Source: Collinsella aerofaciens (lineage in GTDB: Bacteria; Actinomycetota; Coriobacteriia; Coriobacteriales; Coriobacteriaceae). From it: 22,912 nt of DNA. Within the stretch, counting starts at the first letter, position 1. The number at the start of each line of letters is the position of its first letter. A program made the position numbers and the translations under genes. Shown one piece after another: positions 14,957 through 22,684 of the stretch. The notes beneath the pieces were generated by a model. That model searched no databases and was not told the DNA's origin. It saw only the letters and a list, made by a program, of their open reading frames with translations. Location of the stretch: contig JAUUSS010000027.1 in NCBI GenBank assembly GCA_030841765.1, forward strand, positions 1 to 22,912, given 5' to 3'.

Positions 14957-15763
14957 GTCGATGAGCGTCAGTACGCCCCCGTCGTTGTTGCTCGGAATGT
15001 GCCACTTGGCGTGCGCGTTCATGTGCTCTTCGGCATTGTCCACGATAAAGCTGTGACCGACGCGCTCCAGCATGGGGATGTCGTTGTACGTATCGCCCAC
15101 GGCGGCGGCGTCGGCAATATCGATGCCCAGGTGCTCGCACAGGTGCGCGACGCCGGCGCCCTTGTCGACACCCAGGTTCATAAAGTCGATCCACTCGCGC
15201 CCGGCGTTGGTGACGTAGAGCTTGTCCGAGAACTCGGGGCTATAGGTCTCGCGGAAAGCGGGCTCGGCGTCGTAGCCGGGGAAGAAGACCGAAATCTTGT
15301 TGGACTCGAAATCAATGCCCTCAAAGCTGTCGACGTAGTTGATTGTGTTGTAGTAGACGCTGATCTCGTCGTGGTATTGATGGTCGCGGGCAAGCACGTA
15401 GAACTCGTCGAAGCAGCACAGGACGGGGACAGCGCGAGGATCCTCCGAGGCACGGTTCAAGACCTGCTGATACAGCTCCACGTCAATATTGCTTTTATAG
15501 ATATAGCTGCCGCGATAGATCACGCAAGCTCCGTTGTCGGGACAAAAGGCGAGGCGGTTCTTGATGCCCTCGAACATCTCCTCGAGCTTGGGGGCGGGAC
15601 GTCCGCTGGCGGGGCAGAATACGATGCCGGCGTCGGCGAGCTTGTCCAGGCGCTCATCAAGACCCTGGGGCAGCACACGCTCGTCGGTCAGCAGCGTCTT
15701 GTCCATATCGACGGCGAGAATCTTAATGTTGCCGATGTTGGCGTCCGATTCGTAAGTTTGCAT
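14936..15763 (-). CDS. Cof-type HAD-IIB family phosphatase
   Basis: The 275-residue protein is a haloacid dehalogenase-fold phosphohydrolase of the Cof subfamily, typically acting on sugar phosphates or cofactor phosphates in the cytoplasm. Motif I is AVDMDKT (nucleophile Asp19, general acid Asp21), motif II is PASGRP (Ser53), motif III is Lys201 in VDKGAG, and motif IV is GDTYNDIPM (Asp224, Asn227, Asp228). A large C2 cap sits between about 85 and 185. The start at 15763 has GAAAGG upstream. It gives 14 residues before the beta strand of motif I, slightly longer than usual. Its last codons lie inside a long inverted repeat. The substrate is unknown. Confidence 0.92.
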   Translation of the reverse strand: MQTYESDANIGNIKILAVDMDKTLLTDERVLPQGLDERLDKLADAGIVFCPASGRPAPKLEEMFEGIKNRLAFCPDNGACVIYRGSYIYKSNIDVELYQQVLNRASEDPRAVPVLCCFDEFYVLARDHQYHDEISVYYNTINYVDSFEGIDFESNKISVFFPGYDAEPAFRETYSPEFSDKLYVTNAGREWIDFMNLGVDKGAGVAHLCEHLGIDIADAAAVGDTYNDIPMLERVGHSFIVDNAEEHMNAHAKWHIPSNNDGGVLTLIDAILAAR

Positions 15764-15906
15764 AAAAGCGAGCCTTTCGTTTCGAGATTGTTTCAGACGT
15801 TATAACCATCAACTCGTAGTCGAGCGTATTTTCGCAGGAACGGAGCGTGTTTGCACCACGCTTCACAAAGTAATGAAAAAACTTTTCAGAAATTTGAATT
15901 TGTCGC

Positions 15907-15934
15907 TTGTGCAGCGTGCACTTTATCGTAATAT
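15907..15934 (+). promoter_or_regulatory. Putative promoter of the argG leader
   Basis: TTGTGC (15907-15912), 16 bases and TAATAT (15929-15934) form a plausible sigma-70 promoter about 100 bases before the leader peptide. The gene-free stretch from 15764 to the leader also has the HAD gene's ribosome site. Between promoter and leader there are short stems, such as ACGGC with GCCGT near 15955-15970. The choice of promoter is uncertain. Confidence 0.4.
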
Positions 15935-16037
15935 AGCGAACATCGAAAACGGAGACGGCAAAAGAGCCGTTTACCGAGGAAAAGGTACCGTTTGCGATAT
16001 TTGAATTGCGCCCGGCGATACGTGAGAGGAGAGGCAG

Positions 16038-16112
16038 ATGCAGTTCGTAAAGATCATCACCACTGCAGACAATGCCATCCGACGCCAGCGCGCAATTTCC
16101 CGACGACGATAA
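16038..16112 (+). CDS. Arginine-rich leader peptide upstream of argG
   Basis: This 24-codon reading frame is preceded by an excellent ribosome site (AGGAGAGG at 16027-16034). Its C-terminal half reads AIRRQRAISRRR and then TAA: six Arg in the last ten codons, ending in three consecutive CGA codons, with one more CGA and two CGC. CGA is generally rare in high-GC genomes. It precedes argG by 205 bases and is followed by competing hairpins and a terminator-like stem. That is the arrangement of amino-acid attenuator leaders (as in trp and his operons), with ribosome stalling sensing charged tRNA-Arg. The role is inferred from position and composition. I know of no database entry for it. Confidence 0.65.
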   Translation: MQFVKIITTADNAIRRQRAISRRR

Positions 16113-16223
16113 CAATCGTCTCTGTCCGCATGGGGCGAATTGCCTCAACAGAGTCATTTTGAGGTCGTTGGGTTTTAGCACGACATTGCTGCATGTTTCT
16201 AGGGCATGTATGTGCTGATTTTT
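16101..16223 (+). promoter_or_regulatory. Candidate arginine attenuator of argG
   Basis: Several mutually exclusive stems can be drawn. CGACGAC in the Arg codons (16101-16107) can pair with GTCGTTG (16164-16170). GTCGT (16164-16168) can instead pair with ACGAC (16180-16184). The latter overlaps the left arm of a terminator-like stem, AGCAC-G-ACAT (16177-16186) with ATGT-AT-GTGCT (16206-16216), followed by GA and TTTTT. Smaller stems CTCTGT/ACAGAG (16120-16125, 16148-16153) and CCTCAA/TTGAGG (16143-16148, 16159-16164) also exclude each other. The set fits a regulated terminator before argG. The exact switching order is not settled. Confidence 0.5.
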
Positions 16224-16317
16224 GCTATTTAACCTGATATTGCACGGTATATGACCTTGAAATGACTTGCAACTGACCGATGTTCTAACTAGCTACCAAG
16301 GGCGAAAGGAAACAGCC

Positions 16318-17544
16318 ATGAGCAAGGAAAAAGTCGTTCTCGCATATTCCGGTGGTCTTGATACATCCGTATGTGTCAAGTGGCTCCAGGACGAGAAGAA
16401 TCTCGATGTCGTTTGCGTCTGCGGCAACGTGGGCCAGGAAGAGACCGGACTGGATGCCAAGAAGCAGAAGGCGCTCGACCTGGGCGTTCTCGATTGCCAG
16501 GTGCTCGACCTGCGCGACGAGTTCTCCGATGAGTTCCTGACCAAAGCCATCGCCGCAAACTCCATGTACGAGAATAAGTATCCGCTGCTCTCCGCCCTGT
16601 CTCGCCCGCTGCTTGCCAAGAAGCTTGTTGAGGTCGCCCACGAGTTTGGCGCGACCTACGTCGCCCACGGCTGCACTGGCAAAGGTAACGATCAGGTCCG
16701 TTTTGAGGCCGCCGTCAAGGCCCTCGACCCCGAGCTCAAGGTTATCGCCCCGGTGCGCGAGTGGGACCTGAAGTGCCGTCCCGACGAGGTCGCCTATGCC
16801 CACGCCCACAACGTGCCGGTTCCCGAGGGTGCCAACGACAACCCCTACTCCATCGACGACAACCTGTGGGGTCGCGCCATCGAGTGCGGTCACCTGGAGG
16901 ACCCTTGGAATGAGCCGCTCGATGACGCTTGGGTTATGACCAAGAACCCCGAGGACACGCCTGACACCCCGACCTATACCGAGATCGAGTTTGAGGCCGG
17001 CAAGCCTGTCGCCGTCGACGGCAAGAAGATGAAGCTCTCCGAGATCGTCATCGCCCTCAACAAGATTTCGGGCGACAACGGCTTTGGCCGTCTTGACCTG
17101 GTTGAGGATCGTCTGGTGGGCCTCAAGAGCCGCGAGTGCTATGAGGTTCCCGGCGCCCTGACGCTCATCACCGCCCACAAGGCGCTCGAGGACATCTGCG
17201 TCGAGGGCGACCTGCTCAAGACCAAGATCAAGCTCGAGCAGGATTGGGCCACCGCCGTGTACAACGGCCAGTGGTACAGCCCGCTCAAGAACGCGCTCGA
17301 CGCCTTTATGGCCGATACCCAGAAGTTCGTGACCGGCACTGTCCGTCTGAAGTTCTTTAAGGGCAACTGCCATGTCGTCGGCCGCAAGAGTCCCTTCAGC
17401 CTCTACGACTACGGCCTGGCTACCTACGACCGCGACACCACGTTTGACGAGAAGGCCAGCGCCGGCTTTATCGAGATCGATACGCTGTCGCTCAAGACGT
17501 GGGCAAAGGTCCAGGGCCCCAGCTCTGCTGCCGCCCAGGCCTAG
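16318..17544 (+). CDS. argG: Argininosuccinate synthase
   Basis: The 408-residue enzyme joins citrulline and aspartate using ATP, the penultimate step of arginine synthesis. The N-terminal VVLAYSGGLDTSV carries the ATP-pyrophosphatase P-loop (Ser11-Ser17). HGCTGKGNDQVRFE and SIDDNLWGRAIECG are the usual substrate-binding segments. GAAAGG before the ATG at 16318 sets the start, although the frame is open to 16267. It is followed after 520 bases by argH, with a hairpin and a small ORF in between. The Arg-rich leader upstream suggests regulation by arginine supply. Confidence 0.97.
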   Translation: MSKEKVVLAYSGGLDTSVCVKWLQDEKNLDVVCVCGNVGQEETGLDAKKQKALDLGVLDCQVLDLRDEFSDEFLTKAIAANSMYENKYPLLSALSRPLLAKKLVEVAHEFGATYVAHGCTGKGNDQVRFEAAVKALDPELKVIAPVREWDLKCRPDEVAYAHAHNVPVPEGANDNPYSIDDNLWGRAIECGHLEDPWNEPLDDAWVMTKNPEDTPDTPTYTEIEFEAGKPVAVDGKKMKLSEIVIALNKISGDNGFGRLDLVEDRLVGLKSRECYEVPGALTLITAHKALEDICVEGDLLKTKIKLEQDWATAVYNGQWYSPLKNALDAFMADTQKFVTGTVRLKFFKGNCHVVGRKSPFSLYDYGLATYDRDTTFDEKASAGFIEIDTLSLKTWAKVQGPSSAAAQA

Positions 17545-17697
17545 CGCCTCCTTCCCTTGGTATCCGCGCGGCCCATCCGCGTGATACATAACGGGCGCAC
17601 GGGGTCCCTACCTTTCGTTATGCTTGCTGACACTTCTTAACATCGGTGGCCCCTACGTTCCGCCCGCATATATGATGCCGCGACTGTGGCTGAGTCC

Positions 17698-17727
17698 GAG
17701 CCCCGCCGGGGTTGTCCGGCGGGGCTC
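17698..17727 (+). terminator. Hairpin between argG and argH
   Basis: GAGCCCCGCCGG (17698-17709) pairs perfectly with CCGGCGGGGCTC (17716-17727) around GGTTGT. The following bases (CTTCTATC) are only partly T-rich, so it may be a weak terminator or a processing stem. A further 7-bp stem (CATAACG 17587-17593 with CGTTATG 17616-17622) lies before it in the 231-base gap. Confidence 0.55.
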
Positions 17728-17775
17728 CTTCTATCAATTTGGCGGCTCTGCGCCTATATATGAGGAGTATCCATT

Positions 17776-17946
17776 ATGTTCAATGCTATCGCGCATGCTT
17801 TACTTGCCCTCGCGCCCGAGTTCGATGCTGCAAGGGTCGAGGACGTCCCTATGAGCCTGAAGGCCTGGATCGATGGTTCGCAGGGCAACATCCGGAGGGA
17901 GACGTTGGGCGCCAAGTGCATGGCGCGTCACTTCTTTGCAAATTAG
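17776..17946 (+). CDS. Small protein of 56 residues between argG and argH
   Basis: I do not recognise it. The frame starts with ATG at 17776 after GAGGAG at 8 bases, an in-frame stop lies just upstream at 17761, and it ends at TAG 17944. The N-terminus is hydrophobic (FNAIAHALLALAPEF) and the rest is polar with a basic stretch (GNIRRETLGAKCMARHFF). It is soluble or weakly amphipathic, with no signal peptide or clear membrane helix. Its strong ribosome site, its position between two arginine genes and its distance of about 118 bases before argH make a real gene plausible. It might instead be the remnant of a longer gene or a second leader. No function is proposed. Confidence 0.5.
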   Translation: MFNAIAHALLALAPEFDAARVEDVPMSLKAWIDGSQGNIRRETLGAKCMARHFFAN

Positions 17947-18064
17947 CCACATGGCCTCGCGCGCGGCAGGGAGTGTGTAAAACTAGCGGTTGATAAATCG
18001 CTTTAGCGACAGGGCACATTGCTTTGGACGCTTGTTTTGGTATTTGGAGAAAGGAGACGGTTCC

Positions 18065-19495
18065 ATGGCTCTTTGGGGCGGTCGTTTTGAGGCGGGCGTG
18101 GCCGAGGTCACGCAGGAGTTTGGCGCGTCGCTGCCGGTCGACAAACATCTCTATAAGCAGGATATCGCCGGCTCTAAGGCGCATGCCAAGATGTTGGCCG
18201 CCCAGGGCATCATCAGTGCCGAGGACGAGCAGGCGATTGCCAAGGGCCTGATCGGAATCGAACAGGATATCGATGCCGGCAACTTTACCTTCGACATCAA
18301 CGATGAGGACATTCATATGTCCATCGAGAGCGAGCTGACGCGTCGCATCGGCGAGGCTGGCAAGCGCTTGCATACTGGGCGTTCGCGCAACGACCAGGTG
18401 GCGACCGATACGCGCCTGGGCGTCAAGGCGCTGGCCAAGGAGCTCATGGAGGCCAATCTTGAGCTGCGCCATGTGCTGGTGGATGCGGCCAAGAAGTACG
18501 ACAAGGTGATTCTGCCGGGCTACACGCACATGCAACATGCTCAGCCCGTGCTGCTGTCGCATCACCTGCTGGCGTATTCCTGGATGTTCGCGCGCGACTT
18601 TACGCGTTTGAAGGCCGCCTTTGATGCTGCCGACAACTGCCCGCTGGGTGCCGCTGCGCTTGCCGGTACGAGCTATCCGCTCGATCGCCAGATGACGGCT
18701 GCCGAACTTGGCTTTGCGGGCGTGATCCCCAACTCGCTCGATGCCGTTTCCGACCGTGATTTTCTGCTCGATCTGCATTACGCCGGATCCGTCATGGCGA
18801 TGCACCTGTCGCGTCTTTCCGAGGAGATCGTACTGTGGTCGAGCTCCGAATTTGGCTTTATCACGCTTTCCGACTCGTACTCCACTGGCTCGTCCATCAT
18901 GCCGCAGAAGAAGAACCCCGACTTTGCCGAGCTTATCCGCGGCAAGAGCGGTCGCGTGTACGGCAACCTGGTGCAGCTGCTGGTAACCATGAAGGGCCTG
19001 CCGCTTGCTTATAACAAGGACTTGCAGGAGGACAAGGAGGGCGCGCTCGATACCGCCCATACGCTCATGCAGTGCCTGTCCGTTATGGCTGGAATGATTT
19101 CGACTTGGACCGTCAACGAGGATGCCATGGCGCGCGAGTGCGGCGTGGGGCACCTTGCCGCCACCGATGTTGCCGATTACCTGGCCAAGCGTGGCCTGCC
19201 GTTCCGCGAGGCACATGCCGTGGTGGGCCATCTGGTCCTGATGTGCGAGAAGCGCGGCTGCAATCTTGAGGACCTGCCGTTTGAGGTGTTCCAGGAGGCA
19301 AGCCCGCTCTTTGAGCGCGACATTACCGAGGCGCTCGATATCCCGTCGATTGTCGCCGCGCGCACGACCGAGGGCGGCACCGCTCCTGCTGCCGTTGCCG
19401 TGCAGTTGCAGCGTGCCGAGGCACAGCTCGTGGCTGACGAGGGCGTGTTTGGATCGCTGACCAAGGTCGTCGAGATGGGTCACGGGGCAAAGTAG
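18065..19495 (+). CDS. argH: Argininosuccinate lyase
   Basis: The 476-residue enzyme splits argininosuccinate to arginine and fumarate, completing the pathway after argG. The fumarase/aspartase superfamily blocks are all present: TGRSRNDQVATD, GYTHMQHAQPV with the catalytic His, and the signature GSSIMPQKKNPD (275-286) with the active-site Ser on the mobile loop. The length is usual. GAGAAAGGAG precedes the ATG at 18065; an earlier in-frame ATG at 17990 has no such site. A GTAAAACT near 17976 may hold a -10 box. A terminator follows at 19546. The catalytic homotetramer would be cytoplasmic. Confidence 0.97.
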   Translation: MALWGGRFEAGVAEVTQEFGASLPVDKHLYKQDIAGSKAHAKMLAAQGIISAEDEQAIAKGLIGIEQDIDAGNFTFDINDEDIHMSIESELTRRIGEAGKRLHTGRSRNDQVATDTRLGVKALAKELMEANLELRHVLVDAAKKYDKVILPGYTHMQHAQPVLLSHHLLAYSWMFARDFTRLKAAFDAADNCPLGAAALAGTSYPLDRQMTAAELGFAGVIPNSLDAVSDRDFLLDLHYAGSVMAMHLSRLSEEIVLWSSSEFGFITLSDSYSTGSSIMPQKKNPDFAELIRGKSGRVYGNLVQLLVTMKGLPLAYNKDLQEDKEGALDTAHTLMQCLSVMAGMISTWTVNEDAMARECGVGHLAATDVADYLAKRGLPFREAHAVVGHLVLMCEKRGCNLEDLPFEVFQEASPLFERDITEALDIPSIVAARTTEGGTAPAAVAVQLQRAEAQLVADEGVFGSLTKVVEMGHGAK

Positions 19496-19545
19496 AGGTT
19501 TGGCTGAAGCCGTTTTGGCCATGTATTGATAAATCGTTTTCGCTT

Positions 19546-19579
19546 TACGGGCGCCTGCTGATGTGGGAGCCCGTATTTT
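19546..19579 (+). terminator. Intrinsic terminator after argH
   Basis: TACGGGC (19546-19552) pairs with GCCCGTA (19569-19575) across 16 bases, followed by TTTT. The next 300 bases, to the ndk start, hold no supported gene. There is one long-spaced stem (CCGACCGCC near 19658 with GGCGGTCGG near 19693) and then the ndk promoter. Confidence 0.7.
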
Positions 19580-19787
19580 GTTGCTATGGGGGAGGGGCTT
19601 GTCGAGAACTTCTGTAGGACCTTTGGGCAGGTTGTGAAGGGGATACGTTCGCGGGCGGCAACCGACCGCCTGCTCTGTTCGGCGCGGTTGATGGGCGGTC
19701 GGATGGTACTCTAATCGGGCTTCGAAACAGAAGTGACACATATGGAGCGCTTTAATAAATTGCAACGTTTCAATAAACAGCTTTTTG

Positions 19788-19816
19788 TTTAACTGCAGCT
19801 AAAACTCTGTTACGAT
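19788..19816 (+). promoter_or_regulatory. Putative ndk promoter
   Basis: TTTAAC (19788-19793), a 17-base spacer and TACGAT (19811-19816) fit a sigma-70 promoter. It gives a leader of about 60 bases before the ndk ATG. Confidence 0.55.
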
Positions 19817-19880
19817 GCAGTCCAGGCGGGTGCCGGAATGGGACTTGGGCACGCGCGAACCTACTTGAAAGGCTACTTTT

Positions 19881-20285
19881 ATGGCTATCGAGAAGACCTT
19901 CATCATGATTAAGCCCGACGCCGTGCGCGACCGCAAGATCGGCGAGATCGTTGCTCGCATTGAGCGCAGCGGCCTTGTCATCGAGCGCATGGAGATGACC
20001 ACGCTCGAGCGCGCTACCGTCGAGGAGCACTACGCCCATCTGGCCGACAAGCCCTTCTTTGGCGGTCTCTGCGACTTTATGACGAGCGGTCCGGTCGTCA
20101 AGATGGTCGTTTCCGGTCTCTCCGCTGTTGCTAAGATGCGCACCCTCATGGGCGCTACCAACCCGCTTGAGGCTGCTCCTGGTACCATCCGCGGCGACTT
20201 TGCCGTCGATGTCAACGCCAACGTGATCCACGGCTCCGACTGCCTGGAGAACGCCGAGATTGAGATCAAGCGCTTCTTTGGCTAA
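19881..20285 (+). CDS. ndk: Nucleoside diphosphate kinase
   Basis: The 134-residue enzyme passes the gamma phosphate of ATP to other nucleoside diphosphates through a phosphohistidine. TFIMIKPDAV (6-15) starts the fold, and NVIHGSD carries the active His117, at the position seen in the Escherichia coli enzyme. MGATNPLEAAPGTIRGDF is the nucleotide-binding stretch. GAAAGG lies before the ATG. It has its own promoter and terminator, so it is monocistronic. Confidence 0.97.
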   Translation: MAIEKTFIMIKPDAVRDRKIGEIVARIERSGLVIERMEMTTLERATVEEHYAHLADKPFFGGLCDFMTSGPVVKMVVSGLSAVAKMRTLMGATNPLEAAPGTIRGDFAVDVNANVIHGSDCLENAEIEIKRFFG

Positions 20286-20323
20286 ACCAGCTTTGACTCC
20301 TTAAAGCTGTTAGCGTGTGGCTT

Positions 20324-20357
20324 GGGCGCCGCGGAACTCCATCCGCGGCGCCCTTTT
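20324..20357 (+). terminator. Intrinsic terminator after ndk
   Basis: GGGCGCCGCGGA (20324-20335) pairs perfectly with TCCGCGGCGCCC (20342-20353) around ACTCCA, and TTTTATT follows. Confidence 0.93.
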
Positions 20358-20372
20358 ATTCCAAAATCTATG

Positions 20373-20411
20373 CAGGGGCCCGCTCGGACATGTGTTCCGA
20401 GCGGGCCCCTG
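20373..20411 (-). terminator. Strong hairpin between converging ndk and rpiB
   Basis: CAGGGGCCCGCTCGGA (20373-20388) is fully complementary to 20396-20411 around a 7-base loop. It lies 25 bases beyond the rpiB stop codon, and TAGATTTTGG follows on that strand, so it most likely ends rpiB transcription. The T-run is weak. Confidence 0.65.
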
Positions 20412-20436
20412 CTGTTAGCTTGTGGCACTGAATAGT

Positions 20437-20904
20437 TTAGGCTTCGTCGACGATCTTAAGGGCGCGCGTGTGATCGATCTCGTTGAGGAGGTTAACGCGA
20501 CGCTCGTGACGACCGCCCTCAAACTCGGCGTCGAGCCACTCGTCGACGATCATCTTGGCGAGCTCGGAGCCCACGACGCGGGCGCCAAAAGCGAGCACGT
20601 TGGTATTGTTGTGCATGCGGGAGAGCTTGGCGCTGAAGGGCTCGGAGCACACGACGGCGCGTACGCCCTCGACCTTGTTGGCAGCCAGGCTGATACCGAC
20701 GCCGGTGCCACAGATCAGGATGCCTAGATCGACGTCGCCGTTGGCAACGGCCTTACCCACCTTGTAGCCGGCGATGGGGTAGTCAAAGCTCTCGGAGGTG
20801 TCGGTGCCAAAGTTCACGACCTCGCAGCCGCGCTCCTTCAGGTGCTCGGAGATGATGTTCTTGAGCTCGACGGCGGCGTGGTCGTTACCGATACCGATCT
20901 TCAT
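20437..20904 (-). CDS. rpiB: Ribose-5-phosphate isomerase B
   Basis: The 155-residue enzyme interconverts ribose 5-phosphate and ribulose 5-phosphate in the pentose phosphate pathway. It shows NDHA (Asp8, His9), the CGTGVGISLAANK loop with the catalytic-base Cys65, SRMHNNTNVLAFGARV with His98, and the C-terminal GGRHERRVNLL. These fit RpiB and not the related galactose-6-phosphate isomerase subunits, which differ around the Cys. GAGAGG precedes the ATG. The gene is transcribed away from the cysteine desulfidase gene, with a 271-base shared upstream region. Confidence 0.94.
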   Translation of the reverse strand: MKIGIGNDHAAVELKNIISEHLKERGCEVVNFGTDTSESFDYPIAGYKVGKAVANGDVDLGILICGTGVGISLAANKVEGVRAVVCSEPFSAKLSRMHNNTNVLAFGARVVGSELAKMIVDEWLDAEFEGGRHERRVNLLNEIDHTRALKIVDEA

Positions 20905-20985
20905 GGATAGTTCCTCTCTGGTCTGTGCGGCGAGATTGCTAAAGGTTTTACCGCGTTCGACTGCATGATAGCGCGACTTTTGTGT

Positions 20986-21001
20986 AAACGCTTGGGCGTT
21001 T
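20986..21001. promoter_or_regulatory. AAACGC palindrome, possible operator
   Basis: AAACGC (20986-20991) and GCGTTT (20996-21001) form a perfect inverted repeat around TTGG. A second AAACGCTT follows at 21009-21016. The site lies in the divergent region between rpiB and the desulfidase gene, where a repressor could act. The pattern resembles LacI-type sites, but no regulator is at hand. Confidence 0.3.
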
Positions 21002-21175
21002 TTTGGTCAAACGCTTTAGCATGCAACAAGACCGGTTTCTCATGAATGAATGCCGTCAGTTTGCGCCTGAATGCCGTCTACCGGAACCTGGGTTGCGGTT
21101 TTTGATGCATTGTTATCAAATAAAAGAGCTAATTATTATTGAGAGCCCAGCCCGTTATACAAGTAGGAGATACCT

Positions 21176-22495
21176 ATGCCTGCCGATTCCCTTCGTGATG
21201 CCGCGTTTTGCGATGTTTTGAACCGCGAACTTGTTTGTGCACTCGGCTGCACCGAGCCCATTGCCGTTGCTTATGCAGCGGCGCTGGCGAGCCAGACGCT
21301 CGGTTGCGAACCCGATCATATGGATGTTGCCTGCTCGGGCAACATCATCAAGAACGTCAAGAGCGTGACCGTGCCCAACTCGGGCGGTATGCACGGTATT
21401 GAGGCCGCGGCCGTGCTGGGTGCCGTGGGCGGCGACGCCAAGAGCGCGCTCGAGGTGCTCGAGAGCGTCGATGACGCGGACCGCGCCCGCGTGGCCGAGC
21501 TGCTTGCCGATGCGGACTACTGCGATGTGTCGCTTGTCGAGGGTGTGCCCAACCTCTACATCAAGGTGACTGCGACGGCCGGGGGCCATACCGCGGTCGT
21601 CGAGATTACCGATCACCACACTAATGTCACGTGCCATACGCTCGACGGTATTCCGGTATGCGGTAAGTCGGCGGGGGAGTGCGCCGCCTGCGCCGAGCGC
21701 GTGGTGGCCGAGCGTGCGGCAGATAACGCCGACACGCCCATGTCGATCGAGACCATCATCGACTTTATCGAGGACGGTGACATTGAGGACGCCCGCGCTG
21801 CCGTTGAGCGTCAGATTGAGCTGAATGGCGCGATCAGTGCCGAGGGTCTCGCGCACGCTTGGGGCGCCGAGGTGGGCCGTACGCTGCTGGGTGCTCGTGC
21901 CGATGACGTCGCCTGCCGCGCCCGTGCCCGTGCGGCCGCCGGGTCCGACGCCCGCATGAACGGTTGCGCGCTGCCGGTCGCCATTGTGTGCGGCTCGGGC
22001 AATCAGGGCATTACCTGCGCATTGCCCGTCATGGAGTATGCCGAGTACCTGCGTTGCGACCACGAGCGCCTGGTGCGCGCCGTGATGCTGTCCGATCTTA
22101 TCGCCGTGCATATCAAGAGCTATATTGGTGCGCTTTCGGCGTTTTGCGGTGCTATTTGCGCTGCGTGCGGCGCCGGCGCTGCGATTACCTGGCTGTGCGG
22201 TGGCACGCGCGAACAGATTGGCGCGACCGTCTCGAACACGCTCGGTAACGTGGGCGGCATCGTGTGCGACGGCGCCAAGGCGAGCTGTGCCGCCAAGATC
22301 TCGGCTGCCGTCGATGCGGCGATTCTGGGCCATGATATGGCCATGCAGGGTCGCGGCTTCCGCGCCGGCGAGGGCCTGATCCAAGATACCGTTGAGCAAA
22401 CAATCGCCAGTATGGGCTACGTAGGCCGCGTGGGCATGAAGGACACCGACATCGAGATCCTCAACATCATGATCGGCAAAACCCAGGTGTGCTAG
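21176..22495 (+). CDS. cyuA: L-cysteine desulfidase (CyuA / UPF0597 family)
   Basis: The 439-residue protein belongs to the family related to the alpha subunit of iron-sulfur L-serine dehydratase. Members split cysteine to pyruvate, ammonia and sulfide using an oxygen-sensitive [4Fe-4S] cluster. The ELVCALGCTEPIAVAYA block places Cys25 exactly where the family's first cluster ligand lies, and Cys281 and Cys324 fall near the two others. SGNIIKNVKSVTVPNSGG, GSGNQGI and GNVGGIVCDGAKASC are the other conserved blocks. The protein has many additional Cys. AGGAG before the ATG sets the start. It stands alone, with no cysteine transporter (CyuP) beside it. A serine-specific activity cannot be excluded from sequence. 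Confidence 0.9.
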   Translation: MPADSLRDAAFCDVLNRELVCALGCTEPIAVAYAAALASQTLGCEPDHMDVACSGNIIKNVKSVTVPNSGGMHGIEAAAVLGAVGGDAKSALEVLESVDDADRARVAELLADADYCDVSLVEGVPNLYIKVTATAGGHTAVVEITDHHTNVTCHTLDGIPVCGKSAGECAACAERVVAERAADNADTPMSIETIIDFIEDGDIEDARAAVERQIELNGAISAEGLAHAWGAEVGRTLLGARADDVACRARARAAAGSDARMNGCALPVAIVCGSGNQGITCALPVMEYAEYLRCDHERLVRAVMLSDLIAVHIKSYIGALSAFCGAICAACGAGAAITWLCGGTREQIGATVSNTLGNVGGIVCDGAKASCAAKISAAVDAAILGHDMAMQGRGFRAGEGLIQDTVEQTIASMGYVGRVGMKDTDIEILNIMIGKTQVC

Positions 22496-22522
22496 TTACG
22501 CGGTTTTACCAAACCGCGTAAC
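22495..22522 (+). terminator. Hairpin overlapping the cyuA stop codon
   Basis: GTTACGCGGTTT (22495-22506) pairs perfectly with AAACCGCGTAAC (22511-22522) around TACC. Its first base is the last base of the stop codon. No T-run follows, so termination may depend on the larger palindrome downstream. Confidence 0.55.
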
Positions 22523-22535
22523 CAGTCGACGCTGC

Positions 22536-22633
22536 AAATGCCCCTAAGCGGCAATCTGCCTTTCAATCGTCGGGCATGGCCACAAGGCCTATGCCCTCCT
22601 CTTTCAAGGCACATTGCTCGCTTAGGGGCATTT
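22536..22633. repeat. Nested palindrome, arms of 27-28 bases
   Basis: The arm 22536-22562 pairs with 22606-22633 with one bulged base and one mismatch. Inside, GGGCATGGCC (22572-22581) pairs with GGCCTATGCCC (22586-22596) with one bulge. The plus-strand end runs into ATTTTCG. The design (long outer stem, inner stem, close to a stop codon) recalls the element at 14769-14956. Confidence 0.8.
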
Positions 22634-22684
22634 TCGCTGACTTGTGCTCAACCTGCGGCGATATTTGGTTTGGAGCGAGGGGTC

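Noticed and set aside
15983..15998. GGTACCG followed by GCG, resembling the T-box core
   Set aside because: The rest of the T-box consensus, a specifier stem and a following terminator are missing. The Arg-rich ORF explains the region better.
16285..17589. 434-codon open frame on the minus strand
   Set aside because: It is antisense to argG, with a low-information Gly/Val/Leu-rich translation.
17990..19540. TTGATAAATCG repeated before and after argH, with a related copy near 1873
   Set aside because: The shared tract is only 9-11 bases, AT-rich and not symmetric. It does not fit an ArgR box, so chance is the simplest explanation.
17849..19765. 638-codon open frame on the minus strand
   Set aside because: It is antisense to argH, has no recognisable motif, and its composition (His, Arg, Gln rich) is typical of a shadow frame.
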